Shown: piece after piece, positions 1 through 6,502 of the stretch
How the letters are laid out: each line of letters opens with the position of its first letter
Position numbering within the stretch: position 1 is the stretch's first letter
Assembly: GCA_009908735.1 (NCBI GenBank)
Contig: JAAAOR010000053.1
Coordinates: forward strand, 1-11,995
Length of the DNA: 11,995 nt
Reading direction: 5' to 3'
From: Spirochaetota bacterium
GTDB taxonomy: Bacteria; Spirochaetota; Spirochaetia; DSM-27196; PWMO01
Made by a program: the position numbers and the translations under genes
The notes under the pieces: model-generated
Told to the model about the DNA's origin: nothing
Seen by the model: the letters and a program-made list of their open reading frames with translations, nothing else
Databases searched by the model: none

Positions 1-38
1 GAGCGGCACAAGGCCGGGCGTGCGGTGGACCCGCATGA
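1..38 (+). CDS. 3' end of an upstream gene (partial), perhaps the partner ABC permease
   Basis: The reading frame beginning at base 3 is open from the window edge and stops at TGA 36-38. This stop overlaps the ATG of the next permease in an ATGA arrangement, which is typical of translationally coupled genes. In bacterial sugar ABC operons the MalG-type permease usually follows a MalF-type permease, so this may be the end of that partner. Only 11 codons are visible and they carry no recognisable motif, so the identity is an inference from position alone. Confidence 0.35.
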   Translation, partial: AAQGRACGGPA

Positions 39-859
39 GAATCGTCAGTCGCTATCTCCTGCTCGCTCTAGTGGCTTTCGTCATGATCTTTCCCTTTCTC
101 TGGATGGTTGCAAACTCCTTCAGCTCGAAGCAGGGCATCTTCTCCATCCCGCCGAACCTCATCCCGGACCGACTATTCGAGCCGCAGCTGTTCTCCAACT
201 ACATAGAAGTGTTCGGTGAGTTCAATTTCGGTCGCTACATGTGGAACAGCCTCTACGTGTCGGGGCTCGCCTCGGTCGGGCAGGTTATAACCTGTGCCAC
301 CGCCGGATTTGCTTTGGGCAAAATGCGCTTCCCCGGCAGGAACCTGGTCTTTGCGCTGATCCTTGCCACGATGATGATTCCCATTCACGCGACGATTATC
401 CCTGAGTATCTGCTCATGAATCGGCTCGGATGGCTGAACTCATACGCGCCGCTCATCGTACCGTCGTTTCTGATCGGTACGTTCGGAACGTTCTTATTCA
501 AGGTTTTCTTCGAGAATGCGCCGATGTCTCTGCTCGAGGCGGCGGTGATAGACGGTGCCTCGCCGGGTCAGTTGTTCGTACGCGTGTTCCTGCCGCTTGC
601 CCGCGGCGCGGTGGTGACGCTATTCATAATCGCATTCATGAATAACTGGAACGATCTCCTGCGGCCCGTTCTCTACATAAGCGACAGGGAATTGATGACG
701 AGCACGCAGGCGCTCACGCAGTTTCAGTCCCAGTACTCGGCGGACTGGAATCTGCTGCTGACGGCGGCCGTCGTATCGACCGCGCCGTTGCTTCTGCTCT
801 ATGGGTTTCTCCAGCGCTACATTATCGAAGGCGTCGCGCGCCTCGGAATCAAGGGGTGA
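35..859 (+). CDS. Carbohydrate ABC transporter permease, MalG family
   Basis: This is an inner-membrane permease subunit of a sugar-importing ABC transporter. It would pair with a second permease, an ATPase and a lipid-anchored or periplasmic binding protein outside the window. From the ATG at 35 it has 274 residues, the usual length for the MalG group. A hydrophobic helix near residues 7-27 is followed by an exported loop, then several further membrane segments. The cytoplasmic coupling helix shows the EAA signature from residue 168 (EAAVIDGASPGQLF, with the conserved Gly), which contacts the ATPase. The C-terminus ends in the family's usual short basic/glycine tail. I chose ATG 35 over an in-frame GTG at 20 because an upstream frame stops in an ATGA overlap with it. 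The substrate cannot be read from the sequence. Confidence 0.93.
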   Translation: MRIVSRYLLLALVAFVMIFPFLWMVANSFSSKQGIFSIPPNLIPDRLFEPQLFSNYIEVFGEFNFGRYMWNSLYVSGLASVGQVITCATAGFALGKMRFPGRNLVFALILATMMIPIHATIIPEYLLMNRLGWLNSYAPLIVPSFLIGTFGTFLFKVFFENAPMSLLEAAVIDGASPGQLFVRVFLPLARGAVVTLFIIAFMNNWNDLLRPVLYISDRELMTSTQALTQFQSQYSADWNLLLTAAVVSTAPLLLLYGFLQRYIIEGVARLGIKG

Positions 860-866
860 GCATAAC

Positions 867-1478
867 GTGAGCGGAATCTGCGTCGTGTGTCTTGGTGGCG
901 GGCATAGCGAGGACGGTCTCGATCTCAACGAGCGCAGTCGTGAGCGCGTAGCGCGGGCGGTCGCCCTGTTCCGGGAGCAAGGCGCTCGGACGCTCATCTG
1001 CTCGGGCGCATACGCCGTCGCGCGGGAGGCCCCGCCGCCGGAGACCGAGGCCGTCCTCATGGCGCGGGCCGCCGTAAAGGCCGGAGTCCCGGCGTCCCGG
1101 ATCATGCTCGAGGAGCACTCCCTCGACACCATCGGGAATATCGCGGTCGTCGGGTTCCGGCTCCTGCCCACTCTTGAACCGGAGGCAGTCTGGATGGTGA
1201 CCTCCGACTATCACATACGACGGGTTCGCTATCTCGTCGAGCGCATGTGGGCGGGGCGTTTCGAGGTGGAGTACACCCCTGCGCGGGCAGGTTTGAGTCC
1301 CGCTGCGCGGATCGGTGCCGTTTTCGGCGAATGGAGGCTCCGTCGGAAGACCCGGAAAATGCTCTCGCCCATCGAGCCGGGCGATGGGGAGAGCTTTCTT
1401 GCCGCGCGCCCCCTCCTCACCACGCACCCTCAGTCGCCGACGAAGACCGGATTCGTTGCCGAAAGCAAGCTACGGTAG
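867..1478 (+). CDS. YdcF family protein (DUF218)
   Basis: This 203-residue protein matches the DUF218/YdcF fold. An N-terminal beta strand leads into a glycine-rich loop (CVVCLGGG, residues 6-13). A segment rich in Arg and Ala follows (NERSRERVARAVALF), then strand LICSG, an ETEA helix start, and the conserved pattern SLDTIGNI followed by TSDYHIRR. Family members include E. coli YdcF and the cell-envelope factor ElyC. The biochemical role is poorly defined and no substrate is inferred. The GTG at 867 is preferred because AAGGGG lies 10 bases upstream and the homologous part begins there; an in-frame ATG at 801 would lie deep inside the preceding permease. It starts 7 bases after the permease stop, so the two are probably cotranscribed. 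Its last 49 bases overlap the convergent PHP gene. Confidence 0.85.
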   Translation: MSGICVVCLGGGHSEDGLDLNERSRERVARAVALFREQGARTLICSGAYAVAREAPPPETEAVLMARAAVKAGVPASRIMLEEHSLDTIGNIAVVGFRLLPTLEPEAVWMVTSDYHIRRVRYLVERMWAGRFEVEYTPARAGLSPAARIGAVFGEWRLRRKTRKMLSPIEPGDGESFLAARPLLTTHPQSPTKTGFVAESKLR

Positions 1479-2938
1479 TCTCGCCAGCCGTTAACCTTCC
1501 AGCTCGCCTGCTCCTGCTCGGGAAATGCGCCGTGGATCTCGACGCGATAGTAGCATGGACCCGCGTCGCGGTCGTAAACCCTGTAGACGGCTACACCGTC
1601 TTCGGCCGGGTTCACCCAGCCGTGGCTAAACGGTAGACCGTCCTTGAGCAGAAAAACGCGCACGGCCTCGTTTGAGTTCACCCGGACTTCCAGATTGAGT
1701 CCCTCTTTCGCTTTGACCGTGGGTACGCGCTCCCAAAGACCGTAGCGCGTCCGGCCGTCGGCGCCGGCCCCAGCCTCACTCTGTCGGCCGGGCGGCAACT
1801 CGGGGCCCGGCACGGCGGTGAGCTCCACGAACGGCCCGTACGTGGCGAGCACTCGCCCCGCGCGGATTCCCTCGATGAGCCCCTCCTCGGTGAGGGATGC
1901 GGCGTAGACCCAGTTGGTGAGTCGCCCGAGGCTGTGGGCGCCGCGGGTCGGATGGTGGCTATCGGTGCCGGCAATACCCACTACCCGGTGCCCGAGGCGA
2001 AGAAGATGATCCCACAGCCCGAGCTGCAGGTTGGTACCCGGGCCCTCGAGGGCATGGATTATCTCCATCGCGTCGACCTCGTCCCACGGCACTTCTCGGG
2101 CCCGCCAGCCGAGAACGCCGGAGAAGGGGTGGTTCACGCAGAAGATTCCGCCTTGAGCGTGAATGGCGGCGGCTACGTCACGAAGCGTCCATCCGGTCCG
2201 GTCGGCATGGGGGTCGATGGGCGTGGAGACACCGTGGACGTTCGCATGGCCGCGTCGACTGGTCACCTCGCACCCACGGACAAGGAGAGTGCGCCCCGTC
2301 AGTGCCCTCCGCATATGATGCCAGCCGCTTACCGTGTAATGGTCGGTCAGGGAGGCGAAGTCGAGGCCGATTTCCTCAACCGCGCGGGCAACTTCCGCAG
2401 CCGAGGCCTTTCCATCACTCTCACTACTGTGGAGGTGAAGCTCGCCGCGGTACCATCCGGGGGGGCGATTGAGCGCGTGGGGCGGGGGCACAGCTGTCTC
2501 CCCGGCCGCCATCTCGCGGGGGGCCGTCTTGCTGGAAGCGTCGGTCGTCTCCCTCGAAGGGAGATAACTGATGCTCAAGCTGTAGTTGGACGCTTTGAGG
2601 TCGGGGCCATGGTCGATGAGTACTCGCCAGCGCCCGGTCTCCAGCCCTCCCGCTACGATGCCGCGTGAGGCGCGTTCGGCGGCACACACGGCCTCGAGAG
2701 TAACCTCGCCGGTTGCATCGGGGTTCATGACCGTCCCGCGATACCCCCGCGGTCCGAAGAGGCTCACGTAGAGCTTGTCACCTTCGTAGCAGAGCAGAAC
2801 CCGCAGCTCACGTGCGCCGGCCGGAAGGTCGATTTCGAACTCTTCATATCCGTAGAGTTTCGGCCCCTCGATCCGCCCTGCCGCCTCGAGGCAGACGTAC
2901 TGCTCATCTTCGATTACCAAACTATCGCTATCGCTCAT
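1430..2938 (-). CDS. PHP-domain metallohydrolase, CehA/McbA type
   Basis: The 502-residue protein has a beta-rich N-terminal region (about 25-125) that resembles a bacterial pre-peptidase-like or jelly-roll module. A Pro-rich linker follows, then a PHP domain (about 162-375) and a C-terminal beta region. The metal-site motifs of the PHP superfamily are present: HLHS (H168, H170), D175, TDH (D199, H200), E224, H231/H235, NHP (N269, H270) and GTDSH (D326, H328). The region from RGELHLHSSESDGK to GTDSHH is typical of the family named after carbaryl hydrolase CehA/McbA. That name does not fix the substrate; phosphoesters or carbamates are possible. No signal peptide is visible, so a cytoplasmic location is likely. 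A GGGG stretch just before ATG 2938 gives only a weak ribosome site. It is transcribed alone, converging on the YdcF gene. Confidence 0.9.
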   Translation of the reverse strand: MSDSDSLVIEDEQYVCLEAAGRIEGPKLYGYEEFEIDLPAGARELRVLLCYEGDKLYVSLFGPRGYRGTVMNPDATGEVTLEAVCAAERASRGIVAGGLETGRWRVLIDHGPDLKASNYSLSISYLPSRETTDASSKTAPREMAAGETAVPPPHALNRPPGWYRGELHLHSSESDGKASAAEVARAVEEIGLDFASLTDHYTVSGWHHMRRALTGRTLLVRGCEVTSRRGHANVHGVSTPIDPHADRTGWTLRDVAAAIHAQGGIFCVNHPFSGVLGWRAREVPWDEVDAMEIIHALEGPGTNLQLGLWDHLLRLGHRVVGIAGTDSHHPTRGAHSLGRLTNWVYAASLTEEGLIEGIRAGRVLATYGPFVELTAVPGPELPPGRQSEAGAGADGRTRYGLWERVPTVKAKEGLNLEVRVNSNEAVRVFLLKDGLPFSHGWVNPAEDGVAVYRVYDRDAGPCYYRVEIHGAFPEQEQASWKVNGWRDYRSLLSATNPVFVGD

Positions 2939-2949
2939 GACCCCAGGAT

Positions 2950-2962
2950 ACAGAGGCTCTGT
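2950..2962. promoter_or_regulatory. Short perfect dyad upstream of the PHP gene
   Basis: ACAGAG-G-CTCTGT is a perfect 6-bp inverted repeat with a one-base centre. It ends 11 bases upstream of the start codon of the PHP hydrolase. The spacing is too tight for an RNA hairpin, so if it is functional it would be a DNA operator. I found no convincing -35/-10 pair around it. Confidence 0.22.
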
Positions 2963-3028
2963 TAGGTTCGCGTTACTTGTCGCTCACCGGGGGGCCAAGG
3001 TGCCGGCCGAGCCGCCGTATTGCCCACA

Positions 3029-3058
3029 TTGATCGTCCACCGACGCGCCTAGTACAAT
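3029..3058 (+). promoter_or_regulatory. Candidate sigma70-type promoter for the CPBP protease gene
   Basis: TTGATC (3029-3034) and TACAAT (3053-3058) are separated by 18 bases. Transcription would start near 3065, leaving a leader of about 170 bases before ATG 3236. Apart from this box and the dyad at 2950, the 297-base gap between the PHP gene and the protease gene (2939-3235) holds nothing I can support. Confidence 0.35.
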
Positions 3059-3235
3059 GGCGGCCGTGGTCACTGCGGTCATCGCGCTTCCGGTGATGTG
3101 GCTTTCGGCCTCCTTTGGCGTCGACCTGCGGGTCATCCTGATGCCGCGGAGTCTTCCGGCTTACAGGCTGCTCAACGCCGCGGTCGCCGGGGCGACGTAC
3201 CCTACCCGTGAACCTTGCAACGGGAGGAATCGAGT

Positions 3236-4243
3236 ATGGAACAGACGAGGATTGGAACGATGATCGGGCCGAGCGGCGCCTGGGGGGACAGCGGTAGCCC
3301 GGCCCGGTCCGGAGCAGCCGCCGCCCTCCGCCGCGTATATCGGCCCTGGGCCTTCTTCGGCCTCGATCTGGCGTTGACGTGGATACCGCTTTGGCTGCTG
3401 GTTGCCGGGCAGCGGTTGGGGTGGTTCGAGGACAGCTTCGCGCTCTTTGCCCTCGCCGGCGCGAGTGCCACGTTGTCGGCGGTGATCTTCGTGCACTTCA
3501 CGCGCGTCCGCGGTTTCGCGCGAGACTTCTGGGTGCGAGCGGTCGATCCGCGACGGATCGGGATCGCATGGTGGCCGGTCATTCTTTTCCTGCAGCTTCT
3601 GATAAACGTTGTGGCGGTGCTGTTCTCGACCTTCGGCGGTGGATCGCTCGCGCAGCTTCAGTTGAGTGAGGCCTTCCTGGCTGCGCCCTTGGGCTTCCTC
3701 GCGTTCACGTTGGTCTTTGGCCCTATTCCGGAGGAGCTCGGCTGGCGCGGGTACGGACTCGACGCCTTGCGTAGCCGCATGAATCTCCTCCAGGCCAGCC
3801 TGCTTCTCACCGTCATCTGGGCTCTGTGGCATCTCCCCCTGTTCTTCGTACAGGGCTCATTTCAGAACGGGCTGCTGGAGCACATGCCGACGCTGATCGC
3901 GTACGTCATCGCCTTTGTGCCCGCGAGCATCCTGATGAGCTGGATCTACTACCGCACCAACCGCAGCACGCTATCGGCGATCCTCTTTCACTTCGCCGGC
4001 AACGCGGCGGGCGAGATGCTGCAGCTTGAGCTGCCGACCCGCGTGTTGCAGACCGTCATCGCCTGCGCGGTTGCCGCCGTCGTCGTGTGGGCGGAGTGGC
4101 CGCTTTTCACCCAGCGCGAGTTTTGGGTGGATTTCGCGAGGGCAGGGGCGCATCGGGCCCGTGGGGACCGGTCGCACCGCACGCCCCCTCGCCCCGCAAG
4201 CCGGATCAGAAGTACCGATGCAGCGCCCAATCGGCCTCGCTGA
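3236..4243 (+). CDS. CPBP family intramembrane glutamic endopeptidase
   Basis: This is a 335-residue polytopic membrane protein of the CPBP (Abi/Rce1-like) family. The three family motifs are present: EE with downstream Arg (E166, E167, R171 in EELGWRGYGL), a His in a Trp-rich helix (H199 in WALWHLPLFF), and the HxxxN motif (H252, N256 in HFAGN). Hydrophobic segments lie near 38-58, 66-86, 112-130, 150-165, 186-203, 219-238 and 266-286. CPBP proteins cleave within membranes or act in peptide-toxin immunity; no partner is visible here. GGGAGG (3222-3227) lies 8 bases before ATG 3236 and decides the start. The C-terminal tail after about residue 300 is hydrophilic, rich in Arg and Pro. Its last 38 bases overlap the convergent aldo/keto reductase gene, so the tail may be a non-conserved extension. 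Confidence 0.88.
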   Translation: MEQTRIGTMIGPSGAWGDSGSPARSGAAAALRRVYRPWAFFGLDLALTWIPLWLLVAGQRLGWFEDSFALFALAGASATLSAVIFVHFTRVRGFARDFWVRAVDPRRIGIAWWPVILFLQLLINVVAVLFSTFGGGSLAQLQLSEAFLAAPLGFLAFTLVFGPIPEELGWRGYGLDALRSRMNLLQASLLLTVIWALWHLPLFFVQGSFQNGLLEHMPTLIAYVIAFVPASILMSWIYYRTNRSTLSAILFHFAGNAAGEMLQLELPTRVLQTVIACAVAAVVVWAEWPLFTQREFWVDFARAGAHRARGDRSHRTPPRPASRIRSTDAAPNRPR

Positions 4244-5252
4244 AACTGTCGCGTGCGAAGTTCTGCTGGTGCCAGTAGGGGTAGAGCTGGGGGATCGCGC
4301 TGACCTCGTCGAGTTTCGCCTGACCTTCGGCGGTGAGCTCGAGCTCGACGGCCGCGAGGTTGTCGCGGAACTGCTCCTCGGTACGTCCGCCCATCACCAG
4401 AGAGGTGATCCCGGGGCGCTCGAGGAGCCAGGCGAGGGCAACGCGCGCGGCCGAGACGCCGTGGCGGTCTCCCACTTCCACGAGCGCGTCCACGATGTTC
4501 CATAGCCGCTCGTAGTCGCGGATCGGCGGCTCGTCCCAGCCGGCAGCCTGCCGCGTCCCCGCCGGGGGCTCGCTGCCGCGTCGGTGCTTGCCGGAGAGGA
4601 GGCCTCCGGCGAGGGGGCTCCACACCAGCACGCCGAGGCCCTGATCCACGGCGATGGGCAGAAGCTCGTACTCCGCCTCGCGTGCCTCGAGGGTGTAGTG
4701 GATTTGCTGCGTGACAAAGCGGGGCAGACCTGCGCGATCGCTCACGCCGAGGGCCTTCATGATGTGCCAACCGGAGTAGTTGGAGCAGCCGACGTAGCGG
4801 ATCTTGCCCTGCTGCATGAGGGTGTCGAGCGCGGAGAGCATCTCTTCGAGAGGCGTCGAGCCGTCCCGCTCATGCATATAGTAGATGTCGATGTGATCGC
4901 TTCGCAGACGCTTGAGGCTGCGCTCGCACTCGCGGATGAGGTGATAGCGTGAGACCCCCTCGTCGTTGGGCCCGTCGCCGATCTTCATGCGGGCCTTCGA
5001 CGATATCAACACCTCGTCCCGCCGTCCGTCGAGCACCTCTCCGAGGATCTCCTCGGATTTGCCGTAGGAGTACATGTTGGCCGTGTCTATGAGGTTCACG
5101 CCCGAGTCGATGCAGAGATCGACGAGCCTGCGGGCTTCCTTGACGCCCTGGTTCCCTACCATGGCAAAGGGGCCAACGCCGCCGAACGTGAAGGTTCCCA
5201 TCGTCAGTACCGACACCTTGAGGCCGGAGCGTCCGAGTTGTCTGTATTTCAT
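4206..5252 (-). CDS. Aldo/keto reductase
   Basis: This 348-residue, probably NADPH-dependent cytosolic oxidoreductase has the AKR barrel. The catalytic tetrad is complete: D56 and Y61 (LIDTANMY), K86 (ISSKA) and H127 (YYMH). The N-terminus, MKYRQLGRSGLKVS, is the standard start of this group. Motifs CSNYSGWH (156-163), VLVWSPLAGGLLSGK (208-222) and a C-terminal VMGGRTEEQFRDNL cofactor segment follow. The frame stays open further upstream, but ATG 5252 is preceded by GGAGG (5260-5264) and matches the family start. It lies 71 bases after the OsmC-like gene on the same strand and may be the last gene of the arsR-led transcript. Such reductases typically detoxify reactive carbonyls, which would suit a redox-stress cluster, but the substrate is unknown. 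Confidence 0.92.
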   Translation of the reverse strand: MKYRQLGRSGLKVSVLTMGTFTFGGVGPFAMVGNQGVKEARRLVDLCIDSGVNLIDTANMYSYGKSEEILGEVLDGRRDEVLISSKARMKIGDGPNDEGVSRYHLIRECERSLKRLRSDHIDIYYMHERDGSTPLEEMLSALDTLMQQGKIRYVGCSNYSGWHIMKALGVSDRAGLPRFVTQQIHYTLEAREAEYELLPIAVDQGLGVLVWSPLAGGLLSGKHRRGSEPPAGTRQAAGWDEPPIRDYERLWNIVDALVEVGDRHGVSAARVALAWLLERPGITSLVMGGRTEEQFRDNLAAVELELTAEGQAKLDEVSAIPQLYPYWHQQNFARDSFSEADWALHRYF

Positions 5253-5323
5253 CAGTGTCCTCCGATCCTTCGATGGTATGCCTCGTCGGGGCGGCGTGTA
5301 AACGGGCTTTCCCTCCGCCGGAT

Positions 5324-5734
5324 TTAGAGACGCTTCCACCTTAGCTTTACGTCCATTGCCTCTCGAAGCGTCGACACGACGGTACTCGATCTTCCCGCAA
5401 TCCGAAAGATGCGCTCGAGCTTGTCGTCGTCGGCCGGAGAAGAAATCGAAACCTCGAGCTCTGCAGCGGAAACGTGTGGCGGGTCGGACTCGCGTGTTGC
5501 CCGGGCCGAGACGCTCATGTCCTCGATGGTCACATTGCTGTTGCGTGCCACCAGCCCGAGCGAGGATGTGATGCAGGCTCCCGCTGCCGAGAGGAGGGTT
5601 TCCACCGGGTTGAAGCCGACCGAAAGGTCCCCGGCTTTGCTTCCAAGCTCGAGGGAGAAGTCGCGGACGGTGGCCGTTGTTCGCTCGCCGTCCGGCCGGC
5701 GGTGAAGGTTTACGGAATATTCCTGTGTGCTCAA
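5324..5734 (-). CDS. OsmC/Ohr family protein lacking the second cysteine
   Basis: The protein has 136 residues, the usual size for small OsmC-type proteins. The N-terminal beta region is followed by the helix FNPVETLLSAAGACITSSL carrying the conserved first Cys (C54). A beta strand (ELEVSISS) and a C-terminal helix (KLERIFRIA) follow. OsmC/Ohr enzymes use two Cys thiols to reduce organic hydroperoxides. Here the position of the usual second Cys (in a CPVS-like motif) reads STVVSTL, with Ser about residue 117, so classical two-Cys peroxidase chemistry seems absent. It may resemble the YhfA-like branch or be a thiol-binding variant. The start is TTG 5734 with GGGAGA about 7 bases upstream. A GC-rich hairpin lies just ahead of that site. 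It follows the truncated ferredoxin gene at 5789-5911. Confidence 0.87.
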   Translation of the reverse strand: MSTQEYSVNLHRRPDGERTTATVRDFSLELGSKAGDLSVGFNPVETLLSAAGACITSSLGLVARNSNVTIEDMSVSARATRESDPPHVSAAELEVSISSPADDDKLERIFRIAGRSSTVVSTLREAMDVKLRWKRL

Positions 5735-5744
5735 GGTGTTTCTC

Positions 5745-5767
5745 CCGGCACCGTGGGCCGGTGCCGG
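5745..5767 (-). repeat. GC-rich hairpin in the OsmC gene leader
   Basis: CCGGCACCG and CGGTGCCGG form a perfect 9-bp stem around a 5-base loop. It falls between the stop of the truncated ferredoxin and the ribosome site of the TTG-started OsmC gene. No U-run follows on either strand, so it is not a normal intrinsic terminator. It could stabilise a processed mRNA end or modulate translation of the OsmC gene, or it could be a scar of the rearrangement that shortened the ferredoxin. Confidence 0.6.
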
Positions 5768-5788
5768 CTCTTGTCGGTGGATTTCCGG

Positions 5789-5911
5789 CTACGCCGAGTC
5801 GGTCACGCACATGCCGCAGCCGACGCACCTGTCGGTATCCACGGTCGGATTCCAGTCGATCTCTTCTCGCGGAATGCCCTTCCACGTTGCAAACTTTTCC
5901 GGTAATGACAT
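5789..5911 (-). pseudogene. Truncated 4Fe-4S ferredoxin-like gene (40 codons)
   Basis: An ATG at 5911 follows a good ribosome site (AAAGGAG) and encodes 40 residues. Near the N-terminus is the phrase GIPREEIDWNPTVD, which I associate with a small ferredoxin family in arsenic/thioredoxin clusters. It is followed by DRCVGCGMCV, three cysteines (C29, C32, C35) of a 4Fe-4S site. The frame then reaches TAG at 5789-5791, just where the fourth Cys and the second cluster motif would be expected. No continuation of the ferredoxin is visible in the other two frames of the 54 bases before the OsmC gene. This points to deletion rather than a simple frameshift. As encoded it cannot hold a standard cluster alone. 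It is either a decaying remnant or a very short Cys-rich peptide. Confidence 0.7.
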
Positions 5912-5925
5912 CGTGGTCTCCTTTC

Positions 5926-5954
5926 GCTATATGCAAGTCTAGCCAAATAAACAA
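5926..5954 (-). promoter_or_regulatory. Candidate promoter with an ArsR half-site ahead of the ferredoxin remnant and OsmC gene
   Basis: Reading the minus strand, TTGTTT (5954-5949) and TATAGC (5931-5926) are 17 bases apart. Between them, at 5947-5942, lies TTTGGC, identical to one arm of the operator at 6453-6470. The flanking bases GCCAAATAA (plus strand) also match those at the other two sites. The second arm is not conserved here. The element lies between the end of arsR and the ferredoxin remnant, so the OsmC and reductase genes could be induced by the same repressor. Confidence 0.45.
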
Positions 5955-6018
5955 TAAATGGTCAGGCTTCTCCGGCTGGCGCTGCTCGCGTCAGTCTATG
6001 CGGCTCCCTGAGGAACGG

Positions 6019-6357
6019 CTACTTGCCGACCGCCGCCTCGTAGACCTGCTCGCTGCGACGGCGCCTCGCGTGGAGCACGTTTTCGAGCCCCGTCATGAAA
6101 TCGGATATGCAGTCACAGGCAAGGGAGTAGTAGACAGTGGTGCCTTCCTTGCGGTCGGTAAGAATACCCGCACCTTTCAGCAGGGCAAGGTGTCGGGACA
6201 CGGTCGAGGTATCGACCCCGATTCGGTCGGTGAGGTCGCATACGCATTGAGGCCCCTCGTTCGAGAGCACCTCAACGATGTAAATGCGCGTGGGGTGCGC
6301 AAGTGCCTTCAGGACTTGCGCACGCGCTTCGGCTTTCAGCTTGTCCCTTTCGTTCAT
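6019..6357 (-). CDS. arsR: ArsR/SmtB family metal-sensing repressor
   Basis: This is a 112-residue winged-helix repressor. The start of the fold (VLKALAHPTRIYIVEVL) is followed by a sensor segment QCVCDLTDRIG with C38 and C40. These match the CVC metal site of As(III)/Sb(III)-sensing ArsR proteins. The recognition helix is VDTSTVSRHLALLKGAGIL and the wing is RKEGTTVYYSL. A second Cys pair (C81, C83 in LACDCIS) near the dimer helix could add a ligand or act as a redox switch. Family knowledge: metalloid binding releases the repressor from DNA. I place the start at ATG 6357, because the upstream in-frame start at 6399 would put the promoter and operator inside the gene. The predicted mRNA leader is then only about 6 bases with no clear ribosome site. 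It is divergent from the thioredoxin/permease operon and probably represses both. Confidence 0.9.
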   Translation of the reverse strand: MNERDKLKAEARAQVLKALAHPTRIYIVEVLSNEGPQCVCDLTDRIGVDTSTVSRHLALLKGAGILTDRKEGTTVYYSLACDCISDFMTGLENVLHARRRRSEQVYEAAVGK

Positions 6358-6363
6358 AGTTTT

Positions 6364-6399
6364 CTTGTATATATTGCCAAATAAGCTGTGGGGAGTCAA
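6364..6399 (-). promoter_or_regulatory. arsR promoter with degenerate ArsR operator
   Basis: On the minus strand, TTGACT (6399-6394) and AATATA (6375-6370) are 18 bases apart. An arm TTTGGC (6381-6376) directly abuts the -10 box, and the opposite arm (6369-6364) matches the consensus at only three of six positions. The geometry is the same as at the divergent promoter, so this is the likely autoregulatory site. Transcription would begin near 6363, about 6 bases before the start codon. Confidence 0.6.
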
Positions 6400-6434
6400 G
6401 AACAGTTACACGACGATTTTCGCAGCATGTGTAC

Positions 6435-6464
6435 TTGACAGACGTTCGCAAGTTTGGCTATATT
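6435..6464 (+). promoter_or_regulatory. Strong sigma70-type promoter of the thioredoxin-permease operon
   Basis: A perfect TTGACA (6435-6440) and TATATT (6459-6464) are separated by 18 bases. Transcription would start near 6471, giving a leader of about 32 bases. That leader carries a good ribosome site (AAGGAG, 6490-6495) 7 bases before ATG 6503. This is the best promoter in the window. Confidence 0.75.
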
Positions 6465-6470
6465 GCCAAA
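6453..6470. promoter_or_regulatory. ArsR operator palindrome TTTGGC-N6-GCCAAA
   Basis: The two 6-bp arms are perfectly symmetric and the 6-base centre is exactly the -10 box TATATT. A repressor bound here would block RNA polymerase. The half-site with its AT-rich tail (GCCAAATAA) recurs at 6376-6384 and 5942-5950, on both sides of the arsR gene. The divergent arsR product is the obvious candidate binder; this is an inference from position and symmetry. Confidence 0.7.
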
Positions 6471-6502
6471 TAAAGAAAAGATCACACAGAAGGAGTGTTT
6501 CT

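Noticed and set aside
1934..2668. Plus-strand frame of 244 codons
   Set aside because: It is a shadow of the PHP hydrolase, whose metal motifs lie on the opposite strand across the same bases.
3057..3263. Small hydrophobic frame (68 codons) before the protease gene
   Set aside because: Its ATG falls inside the predicted -10 box, it has no ribosome site, and its end overlaps the protease start in another frame.
5253..5954. N-terminal extension of the aldo/keto reductase frame across the OsmC gene
   Set aside because: The region is covered by the OsmC and ferredoxin frames, and the family start MKYRQLGRSGLKVS with a good ribosome site is at 5252.
6358..6399. Longer arsR start at 6399
   Set aside because: It would place the -10 box and operator inside the coding sequence and add 14 residues that are not part of the usual ArsR fold.
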